From a bacterium (GTDB taxonomy: Bacteria; Auribacterota; UBA6266), in the NCBI GenBank assembly GCA_023228325.1, contig JALOBK010000001.1, positions 868,001 through 932,000 on the forward strand: a stretch of 64,000 nucleotides of DNA. The letters are read 5' to 3'. Below are positions 1-7,790 of this stretch, one piece after another (the stretch's first letter is position 1; the number at the start of each line of letters is the position of its first letter). The translations under genes and the position numbers were made by a program. Under the pieces are notes generated by a model that made no database searches, was not told the DNA's origin, and was given only the letters and a program-made list of their open reading frames with translations.

Positions 1-67
1 TAAATATTAATATAAATACAATCGCAAGCGCTATTATCCATAACAACCTTTTTTTATTGAGATACAT
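1..67 (-). CDS. N-terminus of membrane-anchored protein, cut by window edge (possible HlyD-type adaptor)
   Basis: The minus strand has a strong ribosome site (GGGAGGG) followed by ATG at 67-65, and reads MYLNKKRLLWIIALAIVFIL before leaving the window. Lys/Arg residues followed by one hydrophobic stretch suggest an inner-membrane anchor or uncleaved signal. It lies 19 bp downstream of the tolC-like gene on the same strand, so the two are probably co-transcribed. TolC genes are commonly followed by a periplasmic adaptor of an efflux pump or type I secretion system. That identity is inferred from position only. Confidence 0.6.
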   Translation of the reverse strand, partial: MYLNKKRLLWIIALAIVFILIF

Positions 68-86
68 TTATTTACCCTCCCGAAAA

Positions 87-1550
87 CTAATAGGCCGTTT
101 CATCTTTAAAAGACCCCAATGAGCCCGTAGAGTGCGCAAGCTCGGCAACGGCAATGAAAAGCCCTTTTTGAGAGTCTATTAATTTGCTTCTCGCATCTGA
201 TAATTTAGTCTGGGCGTCAAGCAGATCGAGTATATCCTTCAACCCAGCCCTGTATCCTTCAAGCGCGAGTTCGTAAGATTCTTTGGAACTGGCAAGAAAA
301 GCTTCGCTGAAAACCAGTTTCGATACAGCCGTTTTATACCCGTAATATTTAATCCAGACATCGGAACTCGCTTCTATTTCAGCCTGGATAAGTTTTTCTT
401 TTTCTTCTTCGGCTTCGGCCTGAGCCTGCCGTTTTTTATTCAGGTTATAAAACCCGTCGAATATATCCCATTCCACCTTGACATAACCCATATATTCATG
501 TTCCCTGAGGTTATTGTCCGTCTCATAATCATGATACCAATTCTTATCAGCCAAAGCGCCGCCTGTTATGGATGGCAACAAATCCGAGGTTGCCGACCTG
601 ACAGCCGCTTCTTTCGCGCGGACACCGGCCCTGAGAGCGCTTATGTCAGGCCGGTTTTCCAACGCATTGTCTATCAAAACCGTTATTTCATCCGTTTTAA
701 TATCACGCGGGGTTTCGCTTTTCGGCGGAGCTATCGAAAACTGCGTGTCAGCGGAAAACCCTATAACTTTTGCAAGGTTTCCTTTTGCGGTCTGTACATT
801 TCCTTTAGCGTCTTCGAGAGAATACAGGGCATCATCAAAATTCGATTTCGCCTGCAGAACATCAAGCCTTGTAACAAGCCCGGCTTCGAATTTTTGCAGG
901 GCTATAAGATGCGCTGTTTTGGCATCGGCAACATTTGCCTCGGCAACTTTAACCGCCGCCTGCGCGCTGAAAAAGGTATAGTAAGACGTTTCAACATTGA
1001 GCAAAAGATCCTGTATTGACTGGTTAAACTGGAAATTAGATGCGAGAAGTTGTTGCAAAGAACCCTCTATATCCGCATTTCTTCCCCCGAAATCAAGAAT
1101 GAGAAACGTAATATCAACAGCCGGCCCGTAAGTCGCGAAATCGGTATCCTGCGAGCCCCCCAATTGAGACTGACCGGAGAACGGTTCGTTATACCGCTGT
1201 TTCTGGCGGCTAACCTGGGCTGAAACATCTGCCTGTGGATACCATTTGCTTTGCGCCTGTCTCAATTCCGCTTCCATGGCTTTTGCCGACTGCCAGTACC
1301 GTCGCGTGCTCGGATTGTTTTCAAAAGCAACAGCGACCAGTTCCGCGAGTGTTAGAGGCTCATCGCTCTGAAGTTTTCTATCTCTTATAGCCGGCCAGAC
1401 GGTGTCTTTGAGTTTTGTTGCTTTAGACCAATCCGGCGCCTGCCATGATTCATAAGGGGTCTCGGGAGCCCTGAGGGACCTGCATCCTGACAGGAATAGG
1501 GTAAAACAAACCAATAAAGATAGTGCCACTCGATAAGAGATTTTTATCAT
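87..1550 (-). CDS. TolC family outer membrane efflux lipoprotein
   Basis: 487 aa. The N-terminus has a hydrophobic signal ending in the lipobox LSGC, so the mature protein is probably a lipoprotein, as in the OprM/NodT subgroup of TolC proteins. Two homologous halves rich in long amphipathic helices follow, with the usual Ala/Glu/Gln-rich periplasmic coiled coils, for example around residues 85-110 and 375-400. The expected role is the trimeric outer-membrane exit duct of a tripartite pump. It is followed on the same strand by the start of a membrane-anchored protein, consistent with an efflux operon. The presence of this gene implies a diderm cell. Confidence 0.9.
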   Translation of the reverse strand: MIKISYRVALSLLVCFTLFLSGCRSLRAPETPYESWQAPDWSKATKLKDTVWPAIRDRKLQSDEPLTLAELVAVAFENNPSTRRYWQSAKAMEAELRQAQSKWYPQADVSAQVSRQKQRYNEPFSGQSQLGGSQDTDFATYGPAVDITFLILDFGGRNADIEGSLQQLLASNFQFNQSIQDLLLNVETSYYTFFSAQAAVKVAEANVADAKTAHLIALQKFEAGLVTRLDVLQAKSNFDDALYSLEDAKGNVQTAKGNLAKVIGFSADTQFSIAPPKSETPRDIKTDEITVLIDNALENRPDISALRAGVRAKEAAVRSATSDLLPSITGGALADKNWYHDYETDNNLREHEYMGYVKVEWDIFDGFYNLNKKRQAQAEAEEEKEKLIQAEIEASSDVWIKYYGYKTAVSKLVFSEAFLASSKESYELALEGYRAGLKDILDLLDAQTKLSDARSKLIDSQKGLFIAVAELAHSTGSLGSFKDETAY

Positions 1551-1658
1551 ATGTAAAATTTAGTGTTTTTTTATACAAAGTAATATAAAATAAATTCATT
1601 TAAAAAACAAGATTAGTATTTATATATTTGTTATTTAATATCCAAGGGAGAATGTAAT

Positions 1659-2885
1659 ATGGACCCTATTCTTATTGTGGGCTTGGTTTTGTTCGGCGGG
1701 TTCGTTTTCGGTGAAATCGTTTCAAAGTTCAACCTGCCGAAAGTCACCGGTTATCTTTTGGCGGGCGTGCTCCTGAACCCTACCGTTTTTAACTTCATAC
1801 CGAAAGACGCTGTAAACCATACAAACCTGATAACAAATATATCTCTCTCATTTATCACGTTTTCTATCGGCGGGACTCTTGTTTATTCACAGTTAAAAGC
1901 CCTCGGTAAATCCATTCTTTATATAACGCTTTTCGAAGCCGAATTCGCGTTAATAGCCCTTGTAGCCGGTTTCCTTATCGTTTCTCCTTTCCTCGTTCAC
2001 GTGCAGGGCGGAACATGGATAAGCGTATTTATACCCTTGAGCATTCTGATGGGGTGTCTCGGTTCTCCCACAGACCCTTCACCGATGCTGGCGGTAAGCC
2101 ATCAATATGACGCAAAGGGCCCCGTAACATCGACTATCTTAAGCGTAGGGGCGTCAGACGACGTTATGGGTATTATGAATTACAGCATAACCGTCGTCAT
2201 AGCTCAGGCATTTGTACTGCATAAGGCTTTCAGCCTGTCAAATACTATCTTAAAACCTTTGCTTCAAATATCAGGTTCTTTTCTGATGGGAATAATTTTC
2301 GGATTTTTGTTCATAGTTATAACCTGGTTTATAAGAAAGGAAAAAGAAGGTGTCCTGATTGTTCTTGTTTTCGGGCTGCTTTCGGTTTGCACCGGCGTGG
2401 CAAATCTTTTGAATGTAGATGAACTATTATCCACAATGACGATGGGCGTCATAGTCGCAAATTTCCATCCCAGAAGCGAAGCTATATTTAAAATGCTTGA
2501 ACGATACACCGAAGAGCTTATTTTTGTGCTCTTTTTTACCGTAAGCGGCATGATCCTCGATTTCGGCGTGCTTCTCAAATCCCTGCCTCTCGTATTCTTC
2601 TTCATTATTTTCAGGCTCGCCGGCAAATTCACGGGAACTTATGTCGGCGGAAGTATTTCGCACGCTCCCGCAAAAGTGAAGAAATACACCATAGGAGGCC
2701 TGGTCCCTCTCGGTGGAATCGTCGTCGGCCTTGCGCTTTTAATGAAACAGGACCCGGCATTCAGCAAATTCTCGGACATTATTTTAAGCGTTATCATAGG
2801 CTCAACGATTCTTCATGAATTTATCGGGCCGATAAGCGGCAAATGGGCAATCAAAGCGGCCGGAGAGATGGGGAAAGCGGGCTAA
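1659..2885 (+). CDS. Cation:proton antiporter (CPA/NhaP-like)
   Basis: 408 aa, almost entirely hydrophobic, with about 12 membrane segments. The first half contains the conserved pattern of monovalent cation:proton antiporters: an early LPKVTGYLLAGVLL helix and a central LSVGASDDVMG segment with paired acidic residues expected to bind Na+/H+. No C-terminal TrkA-N/RCK domain is present, so this is the short form. RBS AAGGGAG lies 8 bases before the ATG. The gene is divergent from tolC and convergent with the YkgJ-like gene. Likely role: inner-membrane Na+ or K+/H+ exchange. Confidence 0.88.
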   Translation: MDPILIVGLVLFGGFVFGEIVSKFNLPKVTGYLLAGVLLNPTVFNFIPKDAVNHTNLITNISLSFITFSIGGTLVYSQLKALGKSILYITLFEAEFALIALVAGFLIVSPFLVHVQGGTWISVFIPLSILMGCLGSPTDPSPMLAVSHQYDAKGPVTSTILSVGASDDVMGIMNYSITVVIAQAFVLHKAFSLSNTILKPLLQISGSFLMGIIFGFLFIVITWFIRKEKEGVLIVLVFGLLSVCTGVANLLNVDELLSTMTMGVIVANFHPRSEAIFKMLERYTEELIFVLFFTVSGMILDFGVLLKSLPLVFFFIIFRLAGKFTGTYVGGSISHAPAKVKKYTIGGLVPLGGIVVGLALLMKQDPAFSKFSDIILSVIIGSTILHEFIGPISGKWAIKAAGEMGKAG

Positions 2886-2902
2886 ACGCGGGCTCCGGTA
2901 TT

Positions 2903-3322
2903 TTAATATTCGGCCCAGAATTTTTTGTAAGCTTCGACGGAAATCTCTCTTTTGACAAATTTTTCCGCTTTTTCGCGGGCTTTTTCAAAAAATTCTTTCC
3001 CGAGTTTTTTTGCCGCGGGACATTCGTCATCGATATCTATTTCCAGCTTCCCGTCGTCGTTGATATACGGATACAGAGGATATATCCTGCAGATAGTCGG
3101 ACGGATATCGTGTATTGAACATTTCCCGTCGCTGTAAAAAGGGCACGGGTCCCCTTCGAAAACACAATAATCTTCTCTTTCCTCGATATGCCGGTCATGT
3201 CCCGCTTTGCAAAGTACTTTCCTTTCGGCTTCGCTCAGGATAAAATACCCGTTACAGCAGGGATCCTCGCATTTTTTACATAACTCTACGAAATCAACTT
3301 TTTCCATATTATAGATACCCAT
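2903..3322 (-). CDS. YkgJ-family cysteine cluster protein
   Basis: 139 aa. Near the N-terminus is C-x2-C-x3-C-C (CKKCEDPCC), followed by CPFYSDGKCSIHDIRPTICRIYP. Together these form the CxxCxxxCC...C...C...RPxxCRxYP signature of the YkgJ (UPF0153) zinc/iron-chelating family. The cysteines are expected to bind a metal or Fe-S cluster; the cellular role is unknown. A second Met at residue 6 could be the real start. The gene sits between the antiporter and a PHP protein on the same strand as the latter. Confidence 0.85.
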   Translation of the reverse strand: MGIYNMEKVDFVELCKKCEDPCCNGYFILSEAERKVLCKAGHDRHIEEREDYCVFEGDPCPFYSDGKCSIHDIRPTICRIYPLYPYINDDGKLEIDIDDECPAAKKLGKEFFEKAREKAEKFVKREISVEAYKKFWAEY

Positions 3323-3370
3323 GGTTTACAGCGCGCAAAATATAAAATTATAAGGAAATCCGGGGATTTG

Positions 3371-4114
3371 TCAACCTTTAGGCCTGTTAAGGCGGATAAA
3401 TTTTTCCTCGGGGGATTCTCCGAACACATACCTTATATACTTTAATTTTGAAAAAGATTCAAACATGATCTCATGCGTTTTCATAGGAGGCGCCACATTT
3501 TCCACACGCCCCGCTTTAACCGCATTTATTATTCCTTTTACTGATTTTTCCTCTACATATAAAAACGCGTAATTCCTGCCGAACATATAAAGTTTATGGC
3601 TGTCGGAAAAAGACAGGAGCGGAAGATTATGTTTTTCCGCGGCAATAGCCGCCTTTTTATTCGGGTTAAACCACCCGGTAAAAAAATGTGATATTTCAAT
3701 ACCGTCAAACATGGCAATGTTTTTTTCAAGTTCTCCGCCCAGACACTTGCCTGCCCAGAAATAAGGGTGGGCCGCCACCACCAGATTGCTGTCATTTTTC
3801 ATCTCACTTAACTTTTCGAAAGAGTCTATCCACGAACCTTTCGGGAAATTGTACAAAAGGACGTGTTTCCCGTTAACGCACATTTCAATGCCGGGGAAAA
3901 GGATTATTCCGTTCCGGGAAGCTATACCGGAGTATTTCTCATCGTCAAACCACGTTGAATGATTCGTAAAAGAGATAGCGTCAAACCCGAGTTGTTTCGC
4001 TTTGAGGATATATTCCTCAGGGGTGGGCAGTTTTTCTTTCTCCATAACAGTTTCGACATAGTCCTCGCTGCTGTGGATATGAAAATCTACTTTTATTTTT
4101 ATTAAGTCAGCCAT
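3371..4114 (-). CDS. PHP-domain metal-dependent phosphoesterase
   Basis: 247 aa. Starts with VDFHIHSSED, the HxH motif I of the PHP fold, and has later conserved metal ligands (FTNHSTW, VAAHPYFW, SFSDSHKL). PHP proteins bind two or three divalent metals and hydrolyse phosphoester bonds; close relatives include YciV/RNase AM and histidinol phosphatase. The substrate here cannot be told. Probably cytoplasmic, with no signal peptide. Confidence 0.88.
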   Translation of the reverse strand: MADLIKIKVDFHIHSSEDYVETVMEKEKLPTPEEYILKAKQLGFDAISFTNHSTWFDDEKYSGIASRNGIILFPGIEMCVNGKHVLLYNFPKGSWIDSFEKLSEMKNDSNLVVAAHPYFWAGKCLGGELEKNIAMFDGIEISHFFTGWFNPNKKAAIAAEKHNLPLLSFSDSHKLYMFGRNYAFLYVEEKSVKGIINAVKAGRVENVAPPMKTHEIMFESFSKLKYIRYVFGESPEEKFIRLNRPKG

Positions 4115-4200
4115 ACCGGGATATAAAATTATATAAAAAGCTTAACTTTTGCCAGTTTTTATTTATAATATACAGATATTTTTTAAAAAGGAGAAGAAAA

Positions 4201-4449
4201 TTGATAAAAGACACTGGTGATTTCACACCTATAATAAGGGTTAATGATTTTATCACGGCAGAAGTTTTTTCAGGCGTTTTAAAACAGCACGGCATAAACG
4301 TGGCTTTAAAAGAAGATATCCTCCCGACGGCAAACATCCACGAAGATGAACCGTCAGAAGAAGCGTGGGGAACCCTGCTCGTCGAAAAACATAACGCGGA
4401 AACCGCCAAGAGAATCCTGAAGGAATTCATCAACTCCAAAAGGCAGTAA
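4201..4449 (+). CDS. DUF2007-like putative signal-transducing protein
   Basis: 82 aa from a TTG start preceded by AAAAAGGAGAAG. The pattern VNDFITAEVFSGVLKQHGI, then a variable central loop, then GTLLVEKHNAETAKRILKEF resembles DUF2007, a small ferredoxin-like alpha/beta domain of unknown role often found as a single-domain protein. No ATG is available in frame upstream, so TTG is the best start. Confidence 0.7.
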   Translation: MIKDTGDFTPIIRVNDFITAEVFSGVLKQHGINVALKEDILPTANIHEDEPSEEAWGTLLVEKHNAETAKRILKEFINSKRQ

Positions 4450-4489
4450 TTCAGGTTGTCGGTATATCTCCTTCTTTACTATAATATAT

Positions 4490-4576
4490 GCAGCCTTATT
4501 AGTTACTAAGTTATTGCGTTATTTAGTTACTGAGTATCAAAACTTAATAACCAATAACTCAATATCCGGTAACCAA
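4490..4576. repeat. Degenerate GTTATT/AATAAC-rich intergenic repeat
   Basis: The stretch is a run of imperfect 8-9 base units (GTTATTGAG, GTTATTGGT, TTATTAAG on the minus strand, with TTAGTTACT on the plus strand) between the DUF2007-like gene and tRNA-Ser. It looks like the low-complexity intergenic filler also seen at 57.6 kb, although the unit differs. No promoter for the tRNA is clear within it. Confidence 0.45.
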
Positions 4577-6304
4577 TCTCAGCGGAGAGGTGTCCGAGTG
4601 GCTTAAGGAGCACGCTTGGAAAGCGTGTGTGCCGTAAAGGCACCCAGGGTTCAAATCCCTGCCTCTCCGCCATTGGAGACTCCCAGGCGAACCCGTCTGG
4701 TTTAACGAGGGCATTTCACCGTTATTGGTGGGATGCCCTTCTTTTTTAAGTGGGTCTTCAGGGGAATCTTCGATGGGTTCTTTAATATGCATATTTATGG
4801 TCACTTTATCCTCATAAACTTCCACACTTTTCACTAGCGCTTTGATTAGGTTCGTTTGGGCTTCGGGTGATGATTTATCCATGTTTTTTAGTACAAACTT
4901 AATGTTTTCACGCAGGTATTGTCCTGAATGGGCGTTCATGTGTGAGATGCGTTTCTTTTCGGTGAGTTTTTCTATTTCGTATTCTACACGGGTGATATCT
5001 GCCTCAAGTGTCAGCATTTTCTCGGTATAAGTTGTGCCTTTAGGTATGGAACCATTTAAGGCTAAACTTAAGAGTTTCTGTGTTTTATTACGCAGGGTTG
5101 TAAGTTCTTTTGATTTTTTTGCTAATGTCTTTTCAACAGTTTCAAGTTTGATCTGGGAGTCAAGTATGGCGTCTCCGATAGCTTGTGTTATAATCTCCTG
5201 ATTCTCTGAAACTTTCGTTAAATAATCTACTATTGCTTGGTCAAATATTTTAGCAGGCAATCTTTCCGCAGAACATCCCATCTTTTGCCGTGCCCGGCTA
5301 CATTCATAATAAAAATATTTTCCTTTTCTTCGTCCGGAAGAATGTGTACATACCATATGACTTCCGCATAATCCGCACTTTATCAATCCAGCTACTTTAT
5401 GAGAATAATCTCTCGGTTTGGGAGAGAACCTATGTTTGGGTAATCTTGCCGACAGGATCTTGTTGGCTTTTTCCCACGTCGGTTCATCTATAATCGACTC
5501 ATGCTGTCCTTTGTGAATTTCTTCACCATATTTAATATACCCTTTGTAAAACGGATTTTTTATCATTTTTGATATGCCCTGTATTCGCCAGTCTTTACCG
5601 GTAGTTGTTTTAAAACCACGAACTCTAAGTTCATGTACTATTTCACCCAACGACGTGTTTTGTGCCGACATTTGCCATATCAGTTTTAAGTATGGAGCAA
5701 CTTCTTTCACTATGACTAATTTATGTGGTTGTCTGCCGTTGGGCAGGGGATCACCGTTGTTTACAAGCTCGTATCCGTACGGAACTGTTCCACCCGGCCA
5801 TATTCCTTGGCGCACACGAGCGATTGTAGCGGCTTTTACTCTTTCGCCGGTTAGCTCACGTTCAAAAGCTGATAATAGTCCAATTATGCCTATAACAACA
5901 CGTCCGATGGCGGTGGAGCTGTCGAGGTTTTCTCTTACCGAAACGAAGTCTATGTCATTGTTACGAAAGAGGTCAATCATGGAATAAAGGTCTTTGGGAT
6001 TCCGGGTTAATCTGTCCAGCTGAAAAAAGATAATCCCATCAAACGATTTTTTTCCATGTACATCGTTCAAAATTGCCTGTATTCCCGGTCGATTGAGATC
6101 TTTGCCGGAATAGCCGTCATCTGTGATAACGCCGTTTTTGCCGAATTTGGCAAGAGTATATCCAAACGCTTCAAGCATGTTTTTGCAGTGATGGGTTTGA
6201 GCATCCAGCGTTGTATAGTCGCCTTGCGCCTGATCGTCAGTGGAACAGCGAGTATAAATGACATATCGTTTGTTACTCGCACTATCGGTTCTTTTCATAA
6301 TCAT
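4559..6304 (-). CDS. Large serine recombinase (phage integrase)
   Basis: 581 aa from ATG 6304, chosen because AAAGGAG lies 9 bases upstream; an in-frame upstream ATG at 6370 has no such site. Domains: N-terminal resolvase catalytic domain with VIYTRCSTDDQ (nucleophile Ser about residue 21) and FFQLDRLTRNP; central recombinase domain; zinc ribbon CGLCGSHM...YYEC...C (about 325-370); coiled coil; C-terminal tail. It catalyses site-specific integration and excision through a 5'-phosphoserine intermediate. Oddity: no stop is met before the tRNA-Ser gene. The last 37 or so codons run antisense through the tRNA to a stop at 4559, so the natural C-terminus before integration was probably different. 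A promoter-like motif lies at 6396-6426. Confidence 0.93.
   Translation of the reverse strand: MIMKRTDSASNKRYVIYTRCSTDDQAQGDYTTLDAQTHHCKNMLEAFGYTLAKFGKNGVITDDGYSGKDLNRPGIQAILNDVHGKKSFDGIIFFQLDRLTRNPKDLYSMIDLFRNNDIDFVSVRENLDSSTAIGRVVIGIIGLLSAFERELTGERVKAATIARVRQGIWPGGTVPYGYELVNNGDPLPNGRQPHKLVIVKEVAPYLKLIWQMSAQNTSLGEIVHELRVRGFKTTTGKDWRIQGISKMIKNPFYKGYIKYGEEIHKGQHESIIDEPTWEKANKILSARLPKHRFSPKPRDYSHKVAGLIKCGLCGSHMVCTHSSGRRKGKYFYYECSRARQKMGCSAERLPAKIFDQAIVDYLTKVSENQEIITQAIGDAILDSQIKLETVEKTLAKKSKELTTLRNKTQKLLSLALNGSIPKGTTYTEKMLTLEADITRVEYEIEKLTEKKRISHMNAHSGQYLRENIKFVLKNMDKSSPEAQTNLIKALVKSVEVYEDKVTINMHIKEPIEDSPEDPLKKEGHPTNNGEMPSLNQTGSPGSLQWRRGRDLNPGCLYGTHAFQACSLSHSDTSPLRLVTGY
4584..4672 (+). tRNA. 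tRNA-Ser (anticodon GGA)
   Basis: Acceptor stem GGAGAGG pairs with CCTCTCC, then G and an encoded CCA. The D-arm begins GTCCGAGTGGC. Anticodon stem CACGC/GCGTG encloses TTGGAAA, giving anticodon GGA. A long variable arm (GTGCCGTAAAGGCAC) marks class II serine tRNA. T-arm is CAGGGTTCAAATCCCTG. It reads UCC and UCU codons. The prophage starts immediately downstream, and the antisense strand is read in frame by the recombinase ORF. Confidence 0.97.
4708..4747 (+). terminator. Rho-independent terminator downstream of tRNA-Ser
   Basis: AGGGCAT (4708-4714) pairs with ATGCCCT (4733-4739), extended by two G-T wobbles and CACC/GGTG around the loop GTTATT. It is followed by TTCTTTTTT. On the plus strand this fits a terminator for the tRNA. 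The same bases are inside the 3' coding part of the minus-strand recombinase. Confidence 0.65.
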
Positions 6305-6395
6305 ACTAATATTCTCCTTTCTACAACCCCTATAACAACCCCCGGTACAAGTCAAGCTATATAACCCCAATATCGCAGAAATAGCCTTTCATTGA

Positions 6396-6426
6396 GTACC
6401 TACGTATTTTTCGAGCAATTTGTATC
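6396..6426 (-). promoter_or_regulatory. Promoter-like bipartite motif, copy A (upstream of recombinase)
   Basis: Read on the minus strand: GATACA, 15 bases, ACGTAGGTAC, then TCAATGAAAGG. The same two boxes with the same 15-base gap occur at 6433-6463 and 7380-7410. It faces the recombinase and lies back to back with copy B. No sigma-70 TATAAT hexamer is present, so recognition by an alternative sigma or a phage regulator is inferred. Confidence 0.65.
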
Positions 6427-6432
6427 AAGGCT

Positions 6433-6463
6433 GAGACAGTTTGTCTTAAAAGCACGTAGGTAC
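6433..6463 (+). promoter_or_regulatory. Promoter-like bipartite motif, copy B (upstream of first rightward gene)
   Basis: GAGACA, 15 bases, ACGTAGGTAC, then CTGATGAGGGG, which supplies the ribosome site of the gene starting at 6483. It is divergent from copy A with only 6 bases between the two GAxACA boxes, a compact switch-like arrangement. Confidence 0.65.
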
Positions 6464-6482
6464 CTGATGAGGGGTGATAAAA

Positions 6483-6704
6483 ATGGGCAGAAAAGTAAAA
6501 ACAAAAAACAGAGATATTGAACTCCATTTTGAGGATACGGCAACAAGTCCGGAAGATCAAAAGTATCGAAATAAAACGTTAAGTAATTCAATCTTTCGCA
6601 TATTTAAGGATTTGTCGGGCAGAGAACCCACTTATGAGGAGATTACGGGACAGGCAGATATCCAGCTAGATAAGCGCATTCTGAAGCGAACAAGGACACA
6701 ATAA
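6483..6704 (+). CDS. Small basic phage protein with a sigma-region-3-like segment
   Basis: 73 aa from ATG 6483, which follows GAGGGGTG by 6 bases; a GTG at 6474 is inside that ribosome site. The sequence SGREPTYEEITGQADI resembles the GREPTxEEIA segment of sigma-70 region 3, but the protein is too short to be a sigma factor. It is first in the rightward early region, between promoter motif B and the sigma-like gene. A DNA-binding or sigma-accessory role is possible but not shown. Confidence 0.65.
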   Translation: MGRKVKTKNRDIELHFEDTATSPEDQKYRNKTLSNSIFRIFKDLSGREPTYEEITGQADIQLDKRILKRTRTQ

Positions 6705-6773
6705 AATCCTCCGGGAGGGCTCCGTGATGGAGATAGGGGCTTGAAAGGGCTAGCATTAAGTTAGGCTGATGAT

Positions 6774-6813
6774 TGAGACACTCAAAAAAACCTTTAAAAG
6801 GAGGAGTGTCTCA
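6774..6813 (+). promoter_or_regulatory. Inverted repeat enclosing the ribosome site of the sigma-like gene
   Basis: TGAGACACTC (6774-6783) is a perfect inverted repeat of GAGTGTCTCA (6804-6813), whose final A is the A of the start codon. The loop holds AAAAGGAGG, the Shine-Dalgarno sequence. As RNA, the hairpin would occlude the start. As DNA, it could be an operator. The left arm also contains GAGACA, the first box of the nearby promoter motif. Confidence 0.6.
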
Positions 6814-7376
6814 TGAATCGAAATTACAGCGGCTTATTTGAAAATTGGGAAATCGCAGTTGCTACAAAAGTTATCAAGCGTTATCAGAATGACGGAACAA
6901 GTCTCAGGTACGAATCATTTGAAGATTTACTTCAGGAGTGTTTAATCCAGTGGTTTTATTCCCGGGACAAATATGACAGCGAACGTGGAGCATTAAAGAC
7001 AACGTACATGTCGAGAATTGTTACCAACAAACTGCACGACATTTCAAGGAAACGATCCACAGATAAACGCAAAATCCTACACGAAAGCTATTCCTTAGAT
7101 CATCTTTCAGGAGATGAGGATTCCGAGTCAGAGGTAGATGGTTTATTTGCCGATACGGATACCGTTATCCAGACCGATCTCAAAATTACTCTTACTGAAA
7201 CATATTCACAACTTACAGCAGACCAGCAGAGACTTTGCGCTTTGATGAGGGATGGATATTCCAACATTACAGAGCTAAGCGAAATCATGGGGATAGGAAG
7301 GGCAACGGTATATAGGGAGAAAGAAAGGATCAAAAATGTATTTGAGAAGGAAGGGTTGAAAGATTTTTTGAAATAA
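6813..7376 (+). CDS. Phage sigma-70-family RNA polymerase sigma factor
   Basis: 187 aa. Residues about 27-85 (YESFEDLLQECLIQWFYSRD, then KYDSERGALKTTYMSRIVTN) match sigma region 2, the part that binds core polymerase and the -10 element. After an acidic linker, residues about 130-180 (LTADQQRLCALMRDGYSNIT, ELSEIMGIGRATVYREKERI) form a helix-turn-helix like region 4, which reads the -35 element. Regions 1 and 3 are absent, giving an ECF-like size. Three identical-spaced promoter-like motifs flank it and its neighbours, making it the leading candidate to recognise them. Late-gene activation or early control of the prophage is inferred. Confidence 0.8.
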   Translation: MNRNYSGLFENWEIAVATKVIKRYQNDGTSLRYESFEDLLQECLIQWFYSRDKYDSERGALKTTYMSRIVTNKLHDISRKRSTDKRKILHESYSLDHLSGDEDSESEVDGLFADTDTVIQTDLKITLTETYSQLTADQQRLCALMRDGYSNITELSEIMGIGRATVYREKERIKNVFEKEGLKDFLK

Positions 7377-7379
7377 CCT

Positions 7380-7410
7380 GAGACACTTTCGGAAAAAAGA
7401 ACGTAGGTAC
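7380..7410 (+). promoter_or_regulatory. Promoter-like bipartite motif, copy C (upstream of 7430 gene)
   Basis: GAGACA (7380-7385), 15 bases, ACGTAGGTAC (7401-7410), then TCAGTGAAAGG. The trailing AAAGGAG is the ribosome site of the gene at 7430. The region shares ACGTAGGTACTCARTGAAAG with copy A. Confidence 0.65.
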
Positions 7411-7429
7411 TCAGTGAAAGGAGAAAAAC

Positions 7430-7699
7430 ATGCGAGTTTGCAGATTTAAATTTAAACAGAAAGTAAGCAAGGAACAGATAGAAGAACTGATAACTTTTGC
7501 GGTTATATCAGCGGAATGTACATACGGACAGGCAAAAGTAAGGCTGAACGCATCTTATCTCGCATCAGACAGCAAAGCTGTTATCGATGTTTCAAGTCCG
7601 GTAGGAGAACACATAGCGGAAATATTTACAGGGTTACTTATCAGAGATTATGGGGAGCAGTCATTCGATGTCGAAAGGGTTCGGGATGAAAGTCATTAA
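7430..7699 (+). CDS. Hypothetical phage protein
   Basis: 89 aa, AAAGGAG before the ATG. It is a mixed alpha/beta sequence without recognisable motifs, signal or membrane segment. It is the first gene behind promoter motif C and leads the replication block (SNF2, VRR-NUC, primase), so an early-gene or replication-accessory role is plausible but unproven. Confidence 0.7.
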   Translation: MRVCRFKFKQKVSKEQIEELITFAVISAECTYGQAKVRLNASYLASDSKAVIDVSSPVGEHIAEIFTGLLIRDYGEQSFDVERVRDESH

Positions 7700-7790
7700 A
7701 GGTCTTAAAGATATTTATAAAAACCTTAGCGACTACAACAGAGAGAAGTTGCTAAGAGCCAATTGTAAGAAGTTAAGGAGAAAGAAGTGA
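7686..7790 (+). CDS. Possible 34-aa basic protein
   Basis: ATG at 7686 overlaps the end of the previous gene, and the TGA at 7788 overlaps the GTG start of the SNF2 gene. The product begins MKVIKGLKDIYKNL and ends KKLRRKK, strongly basic. Overlaps on both sides fit the tightly packed early operon. Its short length leaves it uncertain; it might simply be a translational coupler. Confidence 0.4.
   Translation: MKVIKGLKDIYKNLSDYNREKLLRANCKKLRRKK

Noticed and set aside
568..1019. Long plus-strand frames inside the tolC-like gene
   Set aside because: Antisense shadows of a clear TolC reading frame.
6361..6600. CI-like repressor near the recombinase
   Set aside because: The only small gene there (6483-6704) has no helix-turn-helix of Xre type or S24 peptidase; the role of repressor cannot be assigned.
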